A DNA stretch of 64,000 nt from positions 1 to 64,000 of the forward strand of contig SCRN01000018.1 of assembly GCA_004322045.1 (NCBI GenBank), read 5' to 3'. Below, in pieces: positions 47,051 to 56,664 of this stretch; position 1 is the stretch's first letter, and every line of letters begins with the position of its first letter. Below the pieces are notes generated by a model. It searched no databases. It was not told the DNA's origin and worked only from the letters and a program-made list of their open reading frames with translations. This stretch comes from Paraburkholderia sp. (GTDB lineage: Bacteria; Pseudomonadota; Gammaproteobacteria; Burkholderiales; Burkholderiaceae). The position numbers and the translations under genes were made by a program.

Positions 47051-47728
47051 ATGAAACTATTGCTCGTAGAAGACAACGTGGAGTTTGCGCTTTGGCTCAG
47101 TAAGGCGCTCCAAGCGGAACGATTCACCGTCGAGTGCGTGCATGACGGTTCGGCTGCGATCGATCGGCTCGGCCAGGCGCAGTACGATCTATTGCTGCTC
47201 GATCTTCGCCTGCCCGGCATGGATGGGCGCAACGTCCTGAGCAGCCTTCGACGACGCCGCAACGATACGCCGGTGCTCGTCGTCACGGCGAACGCATCCG
47301 TCGACGCAAAAGTCGACTGCCTTGATCTAGGGGCGGACGACTACGTCGGCAAGCCGTTCGAGATGCGCGAACTCGTCGCCCGCATCAAGGCGCTGATCAG
47401 ACGCCGCGGCCGCAGCAGCCAATCGGTTGTCCAATGCGCAGATCTCCAATTCGATCTCGATACCCATGAATTCCGCGCCGCGGGCCAGTCGCTCGAGTTG
47501 ACGCTGCGCGAGCACCATGTTCTCGAAACGCTGATGCTGCGGCAAGGCAAGACGGTCACCAAGGCTCAACTCATGGTGAAGGTGTTCGATATCGGCAGCG
47601 AAGCGAGCGAGAACGCCATCGAAACCTACGTGCATCGGCTGCGCCGCAAGCTGACGGGCTCGCAAGCGCGCATTCTCACCTTGCGCGGGCTCGGCTACCT
47701 GCTGCGCGACGCCAATGCCACGACATGA
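47051..47728 (+). CDS. OmpR/PhoB-type response regulator (TctD/QseB-like)
   Basis: The 225-residue protein has a receiver domain with acidic pair Glu7-Asp8, phospho-acceptor Asp51 (LLLLDLRLPGMDG), Thr in VVTANAS and Lys in YVGKPFEM, then a winged-helix DNA-binding domain (LELTLREHHVLETLMLRQGK; recognition part ENAIETYVHRLRRKL). The ATG at 47051 is preceded by a poor ribosome binding site. It overlaps the sensor kinase start by four bases. Its likely targets are the porin, importer and orphan binding-protein genes around it. Confidence 0.92.
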   Translation: MKLLLVEDNVEFALWLSKALQAERFTVECVHDGSAAIDRLGQAQYDLLLLDLRLPGMDGRNVLSSLRRRRNDTPVLVVTANASVDAKVDCLDLGADDYVGKPFEMRELVARIKALIRRRGRSSQSVVQCADLQFDLDTHEFRAAGQSLELTLREHHVLETLMLRQGKTVTKAQLMVKVFDIGSEASENAIETYVHRLRRKLTGSQARILTLRGLGYLLRDANATT

Positions 47729-49098
47729 ATCAGTTGCGCGTACGGTTGCTGTTGTGGGTGCTCGTGCCCATGACGCTGGTGCTGGCGTTGATGGCCGTCC
47801 TCTCCTGGCAGAACGCGCGGCGTACCGCCCTGCTCGTGCAAGATCGGCGTTTGCTGGCATCGGCCGAAGTCATGGCAGGTGCGGTGGGTTGGCAGCAGGG
47901 TAGGCTGAGCACCGAGACGCCCCCCGCCGCGCTCGAAATGTTCGCGTCACGCGAGCGCGATCGCGTCTACTTTCAAGTGCGTGCGGTGTCGGGCGAGGTG
48001 CTGGCGGGCTGGCCCGACCTAGCGAAGGGCGTTCCGACGGCCGGCAACGCGCCCCGTTACAGCGACATCCAATATCACGGCGACGCGTTGCGCATGGTGA
48101 CGATGACTCGCCATTTATATCGCGACGGCCGCACGAGCGCTGTCCTTGTCAGCGTGGCCGAAAGCCGCCATGCCTACTTTCATCTTCTCGGCACGTTGTG
48201 GCGGCCCGTGCTCGTTCAAGAGTCGGCGTTGCTCGCCCTCGCGTTAGCGCTGATGGTGATCGGCCTCACGCTCGAGCTGAAGCCGCTCTTAATACTGCGC
48301 AGAGACCTGCAGGCGCGCGAAGCGGAGGATCTAACCCCGCTCGGCACGACGCAGCTTCAACGAGAGCTGCGCCCCATCGTCGAAACCATCAATCAGTACG
48401 CGACTCGCCTCACCGCGCAGGTCAATATTCAAAAGCGCTTCATTGCCGATGCCGCCCATCAATTGCGCACGCCCGTGGCCCTCATGAGCACGCAACTCGA
48501 TTACGCGGCGCACCTGTCCAAAGATCCCGAACTCAGCGAAACCTTGCGTGCGGTGCGCGCCTGCGCGCGCCGCCAGAAAGACCTCATCAATCAATTGCTG
48601 AGCCTGTCTCACGCGGAATCGAGCCGCGGCGCGAATCTGCCGCGCAAGAAGGCGAGCCTGCTCCATCTTGCGCAAGATGTGCTGGTCGACTTGTCCGTCC
48701 TCGCCGACGACAAGGGCATCGATCTGGGCCTGAGCGCGACGAGTACCGAAGCGTCGATATGGACCTATCCGACACTGTTGCACGCCATGCTCTTCAACCT
48801 GGTGGATAACGCCGTGCGCTATACCCCGCACGGCGGCCACGTTACTGTTCACGTCGGGCCCGACGGGGAAGGCGCGATACTGCAAGTCGACGATACCGGG
48901 CCCGGCATCCCCGATACGCTCAAAGCCCGCGTGTTCGAACGCTTCAGCCGCGGCAGCATGTCCGACAACGACGGCTTCGGCCTCGGCCTGGCGATCGTCA
49001 GCGAGGCGGCCAAAGCATGCGGCGCTCAGATCGAGCTCGCGACGCGGCCCGGCGGCGGACTCAGCGCAATCGTGCGACTGCCCGCCAGCGAAACCTAA
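47725..49098 (+). CDS. sensor histidine kinase (TctE-like)
   Basis: The 457-residue kinase has two membrane helices (LLLWVLVPMTLVLALMAVLS at the start and ALLALALALMVIGLTLEL near 175-192) around a periplasmic domain of about 130 residues. The HisKA domain has the phospho-acceptor His in DAAHQLRTPVALM, followed by N-box (NLVDNAVRYTP), G1 (DDTGPGIP) and G2 (GFGLGLAI) of the ATPase domain. TctE-type kinases sense carboxylates, in some systems with help from a periplasmic binding protein. A binding-protein gene follows by 72 bases, and it may present ligand to this kinase. Confidence 0.92.
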   Translation: MNQLRVRLLLWVLVPMTLVLALMAVLSWQNARRTALLVQDRRLLASAEVMAGAVGWQQGRLSTETPPAALEMFASRERDRVYFQVRAVSGEVLAGWPDLAKGVPTAGNAPRYSDIQYHGDALRMVTMTRHLYRDGRTSAVLVSVAESRHAYFHLLGTLWRPVLVQESALLALALALMVIGLTLELKPLLILRRDLQAREAEDLTPLGTTQLQRELRPIVETINQYATRLTAQVNIQKRFIADAAHQLRTPVALMSTQLDYAAHLSKDPELSETLRAVRACARRQKDLINQLLSLSHAESSRGANLPRKKASLLHLAQDVLVDLSVLADDKGIDLGLSATSTEASIWTYPTLLHAMLFNLVDNAVRYTPHGGHVTVHVGPDGEGAILQVDDTGPGIPDTLKARVFERFSRGSMSDNDGFGLGLAIVSEAAKACGAQIELATRPGGGLSAIVRLPASET

Positions 49099-49170
49099 GC
49101 GCTGCACGAGACGTCGCGCGCCTCGCCCCACCGCACCGAAGCAGATCCGATACAAGATGGAGAGACGACA

Positions 49171-50181
49171 ATGAGTACCTCAAGAGGCGTGGCCGCCATG
49201 GCCGCGATCATGATCGGGATATGCTCGGCAGCGAGCGCCGCTCGCGCTCAGGAGAGGATCACCATCATGGTGGGCGGCATGGATAAGATCATCTATTTGC
49301 CCGCGGTCCTCGCGACACGGCTCGGCTATTTCGCGCAACAAGGATTGGACGTCGATGTCGTGACCGAACCGGCCGGCGTCGATGCCGAAGATGAAATGAT
49401 CGCGGGGGCGGTGCAAGGCGTCGTAGGGTTCTACGATCACACGATAGACTTGCAGAGCGAAGGGACTGAAGTGGAATCCCTCGTTCAGTTCACAACGGTT
49501 CCGGGGGAAGTGGAACTCGTTGCCACATCGCACGCCGCCGAAATCAAAACGCCGGCCAATTTCAAGGGGCAATCGCTCGGCATAACGGGCTTGGGCTCTT
49601 CCACCGATTTTCTCACTCGGTATTTGGCGAAGAAATCCGGACTTCAGAGGAATGACTATCGCCTCGTGCCCGTCGATGCGGGCAAGACGTTCATCGACGC
49701 CTTGCGGCGCCAGCGCATCGTTGCGGGAATGACGACCGATCCCACCGCGTCGGAATTGCTCTCGAGCGGCGAAGCCAAGATTCTTATCGATCTGAGAACC
49801 GAAGCGGGCACACGAAACGCACTGGGCGGCATCTATCCCGCCGGATGTCTTTACATGTCTAATGCTTGGGTCGACGAGCATCGCGACGAAGCCGGCAAGC
49901 TCGTCAACGCCTTCGTTCGAACGTTGCGGTACATCCGTGCCCATAGCGCCGAGCAGATCGTCGCCCAATTGCCGCCGAGTTATTACAAGGGAAAGAAGGC
50001 GCTCTACGTGGAGGCGCTCAAGGCCTTTAAGCCGATGTTCTCGGCCGACGGCCGCATGCCGGATGGCGGACCGCAAGCAGTGCTTGCGCTGCTCTCGACG
50101 ATCGATCCCGACACGAAGACGACCGACATCGACTTATCGAAAACGTACACGAGCGCGTTCGTGGACTCGGCTAATAAGTAG
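49171..50181 (+). CDS. orphan NMT1-like periplasmic binding protein, paralogue of 45605-46654
   Basis: GGAGAG precedes the ATG. The 336-residue protein has a signal peptide (AAIMIGICSAASAARAQ) and opens with IMVGGMDKIIYLPAVLATRL, the same pattern as the importer's binding protein (LMVGGIDKQIYLP). The homology runs to the C-terminal KTYTSAFV. Several ligand-region residues differ: FYDHTIDLQSEG here against WYVHTLEFQEHG there. It has no permease of its own and stands behind the sensor kinase gene. It may widen the importer's substrate range or serve as a ligand-presenting partner of the kinase. Confidence 0.88.
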   Translation: MSTSRGVAAMAAIMIGICSAASAARAQERITIMVGGMDKIIYLPAVLATRLGYFAQQGLDVDVVTEPAGVDAEDEMIAGAVQGVVGFYDHTIDLQSEGTEVESLVQFTTVPGEVELVATSHAAEIKTPANFKGQSLGITGLGSSTDFLTRYLAKKSGLQRNDYRLVPVDAGKTFIDALRRQRIVAGMTTDPTASELLSSGEAKILIDLRTEAGTRNALGGIYPAGCLYMSNAWVDEHRDEAGKLVNAFVRTLRYIRAHSAEQIVAQLPPSYYKGKKALYVEALKAFKPMFSADGRMPDGGPQAVLALLSTIDPDTKTTDIDLSKTYTSAFVDSANK

Positions 50182-50275
50182 GAAGTAGGCGTAAACCGCA
50201 GGATTGCGCGACAGCCAGTCGTCAGGTTGCGTGGCCTAACATCGTCGTCCTGTATTCGGTTCAACAGGATTTACG

Positions 50276-50692
50276 ATGCGAGACGAGAAAGTCGCGCCGC
50301 CGCTCGAGGTTTGCAATGCGCTATGGCAGCGGCAGGGGCAGGGGCCTGCCGTTGCTGCGTCAATCGATGACTCCAAAGCGGCGCACTATCTGATTCCGGG
50401 GCTCACTCATCGAGGGCACGCATTCCGGCCGTCCGACTGGGCCGAGCGACTCGCCGGCGTCGTCGCCCTTTTCGTCGACGAGCGTGCGGCTCAAACGGGT
50501 GTGCAACGGCGGCAATTCGCCCGCCCCGTCATGCATGCCGGCATCAAATCCTTGTTGATCGACGCGACGCTACGCGATGCATGCCCGGGCGCTTTCGCAT
50601 TCCTTTCTAGTTTTGCGATCGAAAACGGCTTGGCCATGCATGCTCGAACGCTCGAGAACGGATGTGCCATGCCCTACCCGTCACCTTGCTGA
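50276..50692 (+). CDS. DUF3579 family protein
   Basis: The 138-residue product contains the DUF3579 core: GLTHRGHAFRPSDWAERLAG in the middle and ARPVMHAGIKSLLIDATLRD toward the end, followed by AFAFLSSFAIENGLAM. The family is found mainly in Betaproteobacteria and its function is unknown. Compared with what I recall of other members (about 100 residues), this one has an N-terminal extension of about 40 residues and lacks the usual Tyr-Pro-rich loop. It stands alone between the sensing cluster and the efflux operon. Confidence 0.75.
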   Translation: MRDEKVAPPLEVCNALWQRQGQGPAVAASIDDSKAAHYLIPGLTHRGHAFRPSDWAERLAGVVALFVDERAAQTGVQRRQFARPVMHAGIKSLLIDATLRDACPGAFAFLSSFAIENGLAMHARTLENGCAMPYPSPC

Positions 50693-50836
50693 ATCGACGA
50701 TTCGCTTCGACCACCGTCGGCGCGCCTGGATAGCGATAAGGACCGCTTAAGGCCATACCCGCCAAACTGGCGCACCGTCTAACCAACCTCTACCCGACGC
50801 CGACGATTCATTGCCGTTTATTTCAGGAAGCCGATC

Positions 50837-52276
50837 TTGCGCCTCTCCCCTCTCACCGTCGCACGGCGGCGCCGCGTTGCAGCGGCGCTTGCCCGAAGCT
50901 TCGGGCGTCTACTCCCGGCCTCGTTCGCACTGCTGCTGGCGGCCTGCACGTGGTACCGCCCGGCACCGCTGACGCAGCACGCCACGTCCATCACGGCCAA
51001 TGCGTTGGCACGCATTCGAATCGATCCTTCGACTATGCCGCTGACGTCTCTCGCCGCCCATCGTTTCGACCCCTCTCACGGGCTCGACATGGAAGACGTG
51101 GCGATGCTCGCCGTCGTCGGCAATCCCGACTTGAAGCTTGCCCGCGACGATCTAGGAATCGCTCGCGCTCAAGCCTTCTCCGCCGGGCTACTGCCTGATC
51201 CGCAGCTGAGCGCATCGAGCGACTACCCCGGCGCGGCCGGGTTCTCGCGCGCGTTCAATTACGGTTTGAGCATGGACCTGATGGCGATCGTCACGCGCGG
51301 CGCGAACCAGCGCTCGGCCGAGGCGAACGTCGCGAAGATCGATCTGGGGCTGCTTTGGCAGGAATGGCAAATCATTGCGCAAGCCAAGCAGTTGTACCTG
51401 AAGGCGCGTCTGTCGGAGCAAACGCTGCCGCTATTGCAGCAACAATTCGATCTCGCTCGACAGCGCTACGAGCGCACCGAGCGAGCGCTGGAAGCGCACG
51501 ACGTGACGGAAGATGCCGCGGCCGCGGCGCAGCTCGCCTATAGCGAGGCACGCAAGCAATACGACGAAGCAGAGCGCACCGCCGGACAGATACACCACGA
51601 TCTCAACGCGCTGCTTGGATTGTCGCCCGACGTAGCGTTGCCGCTGATCGGCCCCGACGACAGCGCCCCGGTCGACGACAACGCCATCGACGCCGCCGTA
51701 GCGGCCTTGCCCAAGCGGCGGCCAGACCTCATCGCGTTGCAAGCCGGCTATGCGTCACAGGAGGAAAAATATCGCGCGGCGGTGCTGAATCAGTTTCCGA
51801 GCCTATCGGTCGGCTTCGTGCGGGCGCGCGATACATCGCAAACCTATACGAGCGGCTTTCAAATCAGCCTATCACTGCCCATCTTCAACCGCAACCGCGG
51901 CAACATCGCGATCGAACGCGCGACGCGCACGAGGCTACGCGACGAGTACCAGATACGCTTGAACGAGGCCTACGCCGATGTCGCGCACTTGCGGGCCGAC
52001 ACCGCGATCCTCGATCGCGAACTGCAGCGCGCTCAGCGCACGCTGCCTAGCGCCGAGCAAGCGGCGCGCGATGCCGGACAAGCGTACGCCCAGCACGATT
52101 TGACGCTTGGAGCCTACGCCGACGCGAAAAGTGCGGCCCTCGCCAAACGCATCGACGTCGCGACGCTGCGCGAATCGCTCGCGGAACAGCGCATCGCCTT
52201 ACAAGCATTGCTCGGCAGCGTCATCCCCGACACCTTGTCCTCCCAACAAAGCTTTACCGAATCCCATGCGAAATAA
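50837..52276 (+). CDS. outer-membrane efflux protein (TolC/CzcC family) of RND system
   Basis: The start is a TTG with CAGGAAG upstream. The 479-residue lipoprotein has a basic leader and lipobox LLAAC (Cys about residue 35) and two copies of the outer-membrane efflux repeat, each with long coiled helices (for example LLQQQFDLARQRYERTERAL) and barrel strands (FQISLSLPIFNRNRGNIAIE). It forms the trimeric exit duct. The end overlaps the adaptor gene by 11 bases. Being first in the operon is the CzcC-B-A gene order. Confidence 0.88.
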   Translation: MRLSPLTVARRRRVAAALARSFGRLLPASFALLLAACTWYRPAPLTQHATSITANALARIRIDPSTMPLTSLAAHRFDPSHGLDMEDVAMLAVVGNPDLKLARDDLGIARAQAFSAGLLPDPQLSASSDYPGAAGFSRAFNYGLSMDLMAIVTRGANQRSAEANVAKIDLGLLWQEWQIIAQAKQLYLKARLSEQTLPLLQQQFDLARQRYERTERALEAHDVTEDAAAAAQLAYSEARKQYDEAERTAGQIHHDLNALLGLSPDVALPLIGPDDSAPVDDNAIDAAVAALPKRRPDLIALQAGYASQEEKYRAAVLNQFPSLSVGFVRARDTSQTYTSGFQISLSLPIFNRNRGNIAIERATRTRLRDEYQIRLNEAYADVAHLRADTAILDRELQRAQRTLPSAEQAARDAGQAYAQHDLTLGAYADAKSAALAKRIDVATLRESLAEQRIALQALLGSVIPDTLSSQQSFTESHAK

Positions 52277-53375
52277 TCTTCTATCGATGCGCTTGCAGCG
52301 CTTGACGACGAGCCTGGCCGCCGCCGTATTTTGCATGGCCGGCGGGATGCTCAACGCGCACGCCGACGACGCCGATCCCGCTAGCGGAACCGTCGCGGTC
52401 CAAACCGTGCCTGCCCAGCGCGGGCCGATCGCACAGCCCGTGCGCGCCTACGGTATCGTCTCGGCATCGGGTGCGAGTGTGACCACAGTGACGCTACCGT
52501 ACGGCACTCACATCGCGCGCCTGCTCGTACAACCTGGTCAAACCGTCAAGCGCGGCGCGCCGCTCTCCACCGTCACGGCCGACCCATCCGCCGTGCTCGC
52601 CGCGTCGCAAGCGAAAAGCGCACTCGCCTTCGCGCAGAGCGAGCTCTCGCGAACACAGTCGCTTTTCGACAACGCGCTCGCGACCGCCTCGCAACTCTCC
52701 GCCGCGAAAAAGGGTGTGGCCGATGCGCGCGACGCTCTGGACGCGCAGCGACGCATGGGCGTCGGCGCCGGCATCACGACGATTTACGCGCCAATCGGCG
52801 GCGTCGTGCTGCAGGTGTCGGTGTCGCAAGGCGATCAGGTCCCCGCGGGCGCGGCCATCATGCAGATCGTGCAGACGGACATCGGCACGGCATCGCACGC
52901 GAACGTGATGCTCAGCGTCGAACCCGACGATATCGCCACCGTCCATGCGGGAGACACGGTGACGGTGCATGGATTGTCGAGCGCTCTCTCACAAGCGGCG
53001 ATCGCGGGCCGGGTCACGGTGGTCGGTGCGGCGCTCGACAGCCAGAGCCAACTCGTCGACGTGGGCGCCACCGTCCCGCTCGGCGGCACGCCGTTCATGC
53101 CTGGTACCCACGTAAGCGCCGATATCGCCACCCGAGCCGGTACGCATTGGATCGTGCCGCGCTCCTGCGTCTTGACCGACGATCAGGGCGCTTATCTCTT
53201 CCAGGTCGCCCCGAATCAAAAAGCCAAACGCGTGAGCGTGCGCATCGCTGTCGAAGACGGTCAGCGCTACGGCGTGGACGGCGCGCTCGACGCCGCCTTG
53301 CCCGTGGTCGCCATGGGCAACTACGAGCTGCAGGACGGCATGAGCGTGCGTCGCGCGGGAGGCGCCGCACGATGA
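52266..53375 (+). CDS. RND efflux periplasmic adaptor (membrane fusion) protein
   Basis: From the ATG at 52266 the protein has 369 residues: a signal peptide (SLAAAVFCMAGGMLNAHAD), the lipoyl half-motifs (THIARLLVQPGQTVKRGAPL and GVVLQVSVSQGDQVPAGAAI) that flank a helical hairpin, and a C-terminal beta-barrel domain. It bridges the inner-membrane pump and the outer-membrane duct. It overlaps both neighbours (11 and 4 bases), so the three subunits are coupled. No His-rich metal-binding stretch of CzcB type is visible, so metal export is not indicated. Confidence 0.88.
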   Translation: MRNNLLSMRLQRLTTSLAAAVFCMAGGMLNAHADDADPASGTVAVQTVPAQRGPIAQPVRAYGIVSASGASVTTVTLPYGTHIARLLVQPGQTVKRGAPLSTVTADPSAVLAASQAKSALAFAQSELSRTQSLFDNALATASQLSAAKKGVADARDALDAQRRMGVGAGITTIYAPIGGVVLQVSVSQGDQVPAGAAIMQIVQTDIGTASHANVMLSVEPDDIATVHAGDTVTVHGLSSALSQAAIAGRVTVVGAALDSQSQLVDVGATVPLGGTPFMPGTHVSADIATRAGTHWIVPRSCVLTDDQGAYLFQVAPNQKAKRVSVRIAVEDGQRYGVDGALDAALPVVAMGNYELQDGMSVRRAGGAAR

Positions 53376-56300
53376 ACTTCGGCCAATGGATGCAGATGCA
53401 CCGGCGCTCGCTGCTGTTCGCGGTGGCGCTGCTTGCGATCGCCGGTGCGCTCGCCGCGTTTCGCGTGCCGATTTCACTCTTCCCGAACGTTTCGTTTCCA
53501 CGTGCCGTGGTAACGCTGGATGCGGGCGATCGGCCGGCCGAGCAAATGGCGACGCTCGTCACTGCGAAGGTGGAAGAAGCATTGCGGCGCGTGCCGAACG
53601 TGGTCGACGTCCAATCGACGACGAGCCGCGGATCGGCGCAGATCTCGATGAACTTCAACTGGGGGACCGATATGGCGCAAGCCACGCTGCAAGCGCAATC
53701 GGCCATCAGCGAAATCCTCACGACGTTGCCGAGCGGGACGAGCATGCAAGTGCGCCGCATGGACCCGACTGTATTTCCCGTGCTCGCCTACAGCCTCACA
53801 TCGAACGAGCAGTCGCTTTCGGCATTGCGCGATCTCGCCCAATACCAGCTTCGACCTCAACTATCGTCAATCGACGGCGTCGCACGCGTGGACGTGACAG
53901 GCGGCACGCAAGACGAGCTCGAAGTGGAGATCGACCCTGCTCGACTAGCGGCCTACAAGCTGTCGCTCGAAGACGTATCGAAAGCGATCGGCGCCGCCAA
54001 CGTGCTGATGGCGACGGGACGCATCGAGGACCACGACAAGCTTTATCTCGTCATCGCCAACGCGCCGCTCACGCAGCTCGATGAACTCAAGCATGTGGTC
54101 GTCTCCGCCAACGGCGGGACGCAAGTTCGCCTCGGCGATATCGCAAGCGTCTACCGCGGCACGGTACCTCAATGGATTCGCGTCACGGCCGACGGCCATG
54201 ATGCGGTGCTCGTCAACGTTTTCCAACAGCCGGGTGCGAACAGCGTCGCGATGAGCCGTGCGGTGCAGGCCCGGCTGGCGGCATTCAAGCGCAACTTGCC
54301 GGCCGGCGTGCATTTGGCGAACTGGTACGACCAGAGCCAACTCGTCGTCGCCTCGGCTACCAGCGTGCGCGACGCTATCTTGATCGGTGTCGTGCTAGCT
54401 GCCCTCACGCTGTTCGTCTTCCTGCGCAATTGGAAGGTCACGGCCATCGCGGTGGCGCTCGTGCCGGTTGTCATGGCCTCGACGATCTTGCTGCTGGACG
54501 CGTTCGGCATGGGCTTTAACATCATGACGCTCGGCGGCATGGCGGCCGCGGTCGGCCTCGTCATCGACGATGCCATCGTCATGATCGAACACATCGCGAG
54601 ACGAATCCGCGAAGCGGGAGCGCACGCCTTTCACGGTCGCGTCATGACGGCGGCGCTCGAGTTCACGCGGCCGCTCGCGGGCTCATCCGCCGCGACGCTC
54701 ATCATTTTCGTGCCGCTGGCCTTCCTGTCCGGCGTCACGGGCGCGTTTTTTAAAGCGCTGTCGATCACGATGGCGAGCGCCCTGCTGATTTCGTTTCTCG
54801 TGACGTGGCTGGCCGTCCCGATCCTCTGCGACCATTGGCTCACCGCCGACGATGCTCGCGAGCACGCGCCGTCGCGTTTCGGCGCTTGGCTCAACGAGCG
54901 CTATACGCGCGCTTTGACGCGCGCAAGCGAGCGCCCCGCCCTCGCGCTGCTGGCGCTCGTGCCGCTCGTGGCGGCCTCTGCCTTCGCGTTCACACAAGTC
55001 GGCAGCGGCTTCATGCCCGTGATGGACGAAGGAGGCTTTGTGCTCGATTACCACACACAGCCGGGCACCTCGATGAGCGAGACCGATCGGCTCATGCGCC
55101 AAATCGAAGCCATCTTGCGCGCCAACCCGAACGTCCAAACGTATTCGAGGCGAACGGGCGCGGGCCTTGGCGGGGATCTGAACGAACCGAACGCGGGCGA
55201 CTTCTTCGTCCGGTTGAAGTCCGGCAATCGCGAGCCTATCGAAACAGTGATGGAGGAGATTCGCTCATCGATTTCCGCGCAAGTGCCGGGCGTTGAAATC
55301 GAGCTCGCGCAATTGATGGAAGATTTGATCGGCGATTTGACGGCTGTGCCGCAGCCCGTGCAGATCAAGATCTATTCGGACAATCACGCCTTGCTCGACG
55401 ACACTGCACAGAAGGTGGCCGCGCGCATCGGCAAGATTCCCGGCATCGTAGATATCGATCCCGGCATCCATCCGGCAGGCGACGCCCTCGAGGTTCGTAT
55501 CCGTCCCGACGCCGCCGCGGCTGAGGGGATGGACCCGCAATCGATCGCCCAAGTCGTTTCGCAGATGGTCGACGGCGACGTGGCGACGCAGTTCCAACAA
55601 GGCCCCAAGACGATCGGTGTGCGCGTACGCGCGGGCGGCTCGATGAAGCTGACCGACACGGCGCTGGGACAGTTGCTGATCCGCGCGCCCGATGGCCATC
55701 TCTTCCCGCTTAAGCGCGTGGCCAAGCGCGTCGTGCTGACGGGGCAGCCCGAGATCACCCGCGACAACCTCAAGCAGATGGTGGCCGTGACCGCTCGCAT
55801 CGACGGCCGCGATCTCGGCTCGAGCATCGCCGACGTGCAGCGCGCGCTGGGCGAACCCGGCCTGCTGCCTTCCGGCGTCTACTACGAGCTCGGCGGGCTT
55901 TATCAGCAGCAGCAAATCGCTTTCCGCGGATTGATGATGGTCTTCGGCGCGGCTGTCGCGCTCGTGTTCGGACTGCTGCTCTTCCTGTACGAGCGGTTGC
56001 GCGTGGCGCTTGCCGTCATGGCCATGCCGTTGCTTGCCGCCGGCGCGGTGTTCATCGGTCTGTGGGTCACGCGAATCGAACTGAATATCTCCGCCATGAT
56101 GGGCATGACGATGATCATCGGCATCGTGACCGAGGTCGCCATCTTTTATGTGTCGGAACTGCAAGGATTGATGCGCGACGAGGGCATGCCGGTGGAGCGC
56201 GCGCTGATCGAGGCCGGCCGCAATCGGATACGCCCGATCGCGATGACGACCATCGCCGCCATCCTCGCACTGTCTCCGCTCGCGTTGGCGCTGGGACAGG

Positions 56301-56428
56301 GCTCGGCGATGCAACAACCGCTTGCCGTGGCCATCATATCGGGCCTTATCGTGCAGTTGCCGCTCGTACTGTTGCTACTGCCGGTCTTGCTGCGGTTGCT
56401 GCTGCGCAAAGGGGCCGCACGTGCATAA
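53372..56428 (+). CDS. RND superfamily efflux permease
   Basis: The 1018-residue pump has the RND duplication: helix 1 (SLLFAVALLAIAGALAAFRV), a first large periplasmic part, helices 2-6, helix 7, a second periplasmic part and helices 8-12. Proton-relay acids stand in helix 4 as GLVIDDAIVMIEH, an Asp-Asp pair as in hydrophobe/amphiphile pumps, where heavy-metal pumps have a single Asp followed by Gly. The substrate is therefore more likely an organic compound. No regulator gene is next to the operon. Confidence 0.9.
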   Translation: MNFGQWMQMHRRSLLFAVALLAIAGALAAFRVPISLFPNVSFPRAVVTLDAGDRPAEQMATLVTAKVEEALRRVPNVVDVQSTTSRGSAQISMNFNWGTDMAQATLQAQSAISEILTTLPSGTSMQVRRMDPTVFPVLAYSLTSNEQSLSALRDLAQYQLRPQLSSIDGVARVDVTGGTQDELEVEIDPARLAAYKLSLEDVSKAIGAANVLMATGRIEDHDKLYLVIANAPLTQLDELKHVVVSANGGTQVRLGDIASVYRGTVPQWIRVTADGHDAVLVNVFQQPGANSVAMSRAVQARLAAFKRNLPAGVHLANWYDQSQLVVASATSVRDAILIGVVLAALTLFVFLRNWKVTAIAVALVPVVMASTILLLDAFGMGFNIMTLGGMAAAVGLVIDDAIVMIEHIARRIREAGAHAFHGRVMTAALEFTRPLAGSSAATLIIFVPLAFLSGVTGAFFKALSITMASALLISFLVTWLAVPILCDHWLTADDAREHAPSRFGAWLNERYTRALTRASERPALALLALVPLVAASAFAFTQVGSGFMPVMDEGGFVLDYHTQPGTSMSETDRLMRQIEAILRANPNVQTYSRRTGAGLGGDLNEPNAGDFFVRLKSGNREPIETVMEEIRSSISAQVPGVEIELAQLMEDLIGDLTAVPQPVQIKIYSDNHALLDDTAQKVAARIGKIPGIVDIDPGIHPAGDALEVRIRPDAAAAEGMDPQSIAQVVSQMVDGDVATQFQQGPKTIGVRVRAGGSMKLTDTALGQLLIRAPDGHLFPLKRVAKRVVLTGQPEITRDNLKQMVAVTARIDGRDLGSSIADVQRALGEPGLLPSGVYYELGGLYQQQQIAFRGLMMVFGAAVALVFGLLLFLYERLRVALAVMAMPLLAAGAVFIGLWVTRIELNISAMMGMTMIIGIVTEVAIFYVSELQGLMRDEGMPVERALIEAGRNRIRPIAMTTIAAILALSPLALALGQGSAMQQPLAVAIISGLIVQLPLVLLLLPVLLRLLLRKGAARA

Positions 56429-56664
56429 GTCTTGACGCGCGGTGGATGTCGAGTGCTTCACTTAATCGACTTCCATCGCCCACCCTTATCGAGTTCGGAA
56501 ATCATGATTCGTTACGCTCTGGTTGAAACCGCTCTGTCCGTACCCGCGCTTTATGCGTGCGCGACGCAGTCAGACTGAATTTTGTTTAATTTTCGACGTC
56601 GCTCAGCGGATACGGCACAAGATTTCAAATCAATTTCCCTGAGCACTTACCGGATAGAGAAACG
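56429..56664. other. intergenic region before second chemoreceptor
   Basis: An AT-richer stretch (56575-56600, TTTAATTTTC) lies midway; this is the likely promoter region of the chemoreceptor gene. No hexamers at good spacing were found and no gene is present. Confidence 0.4.
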
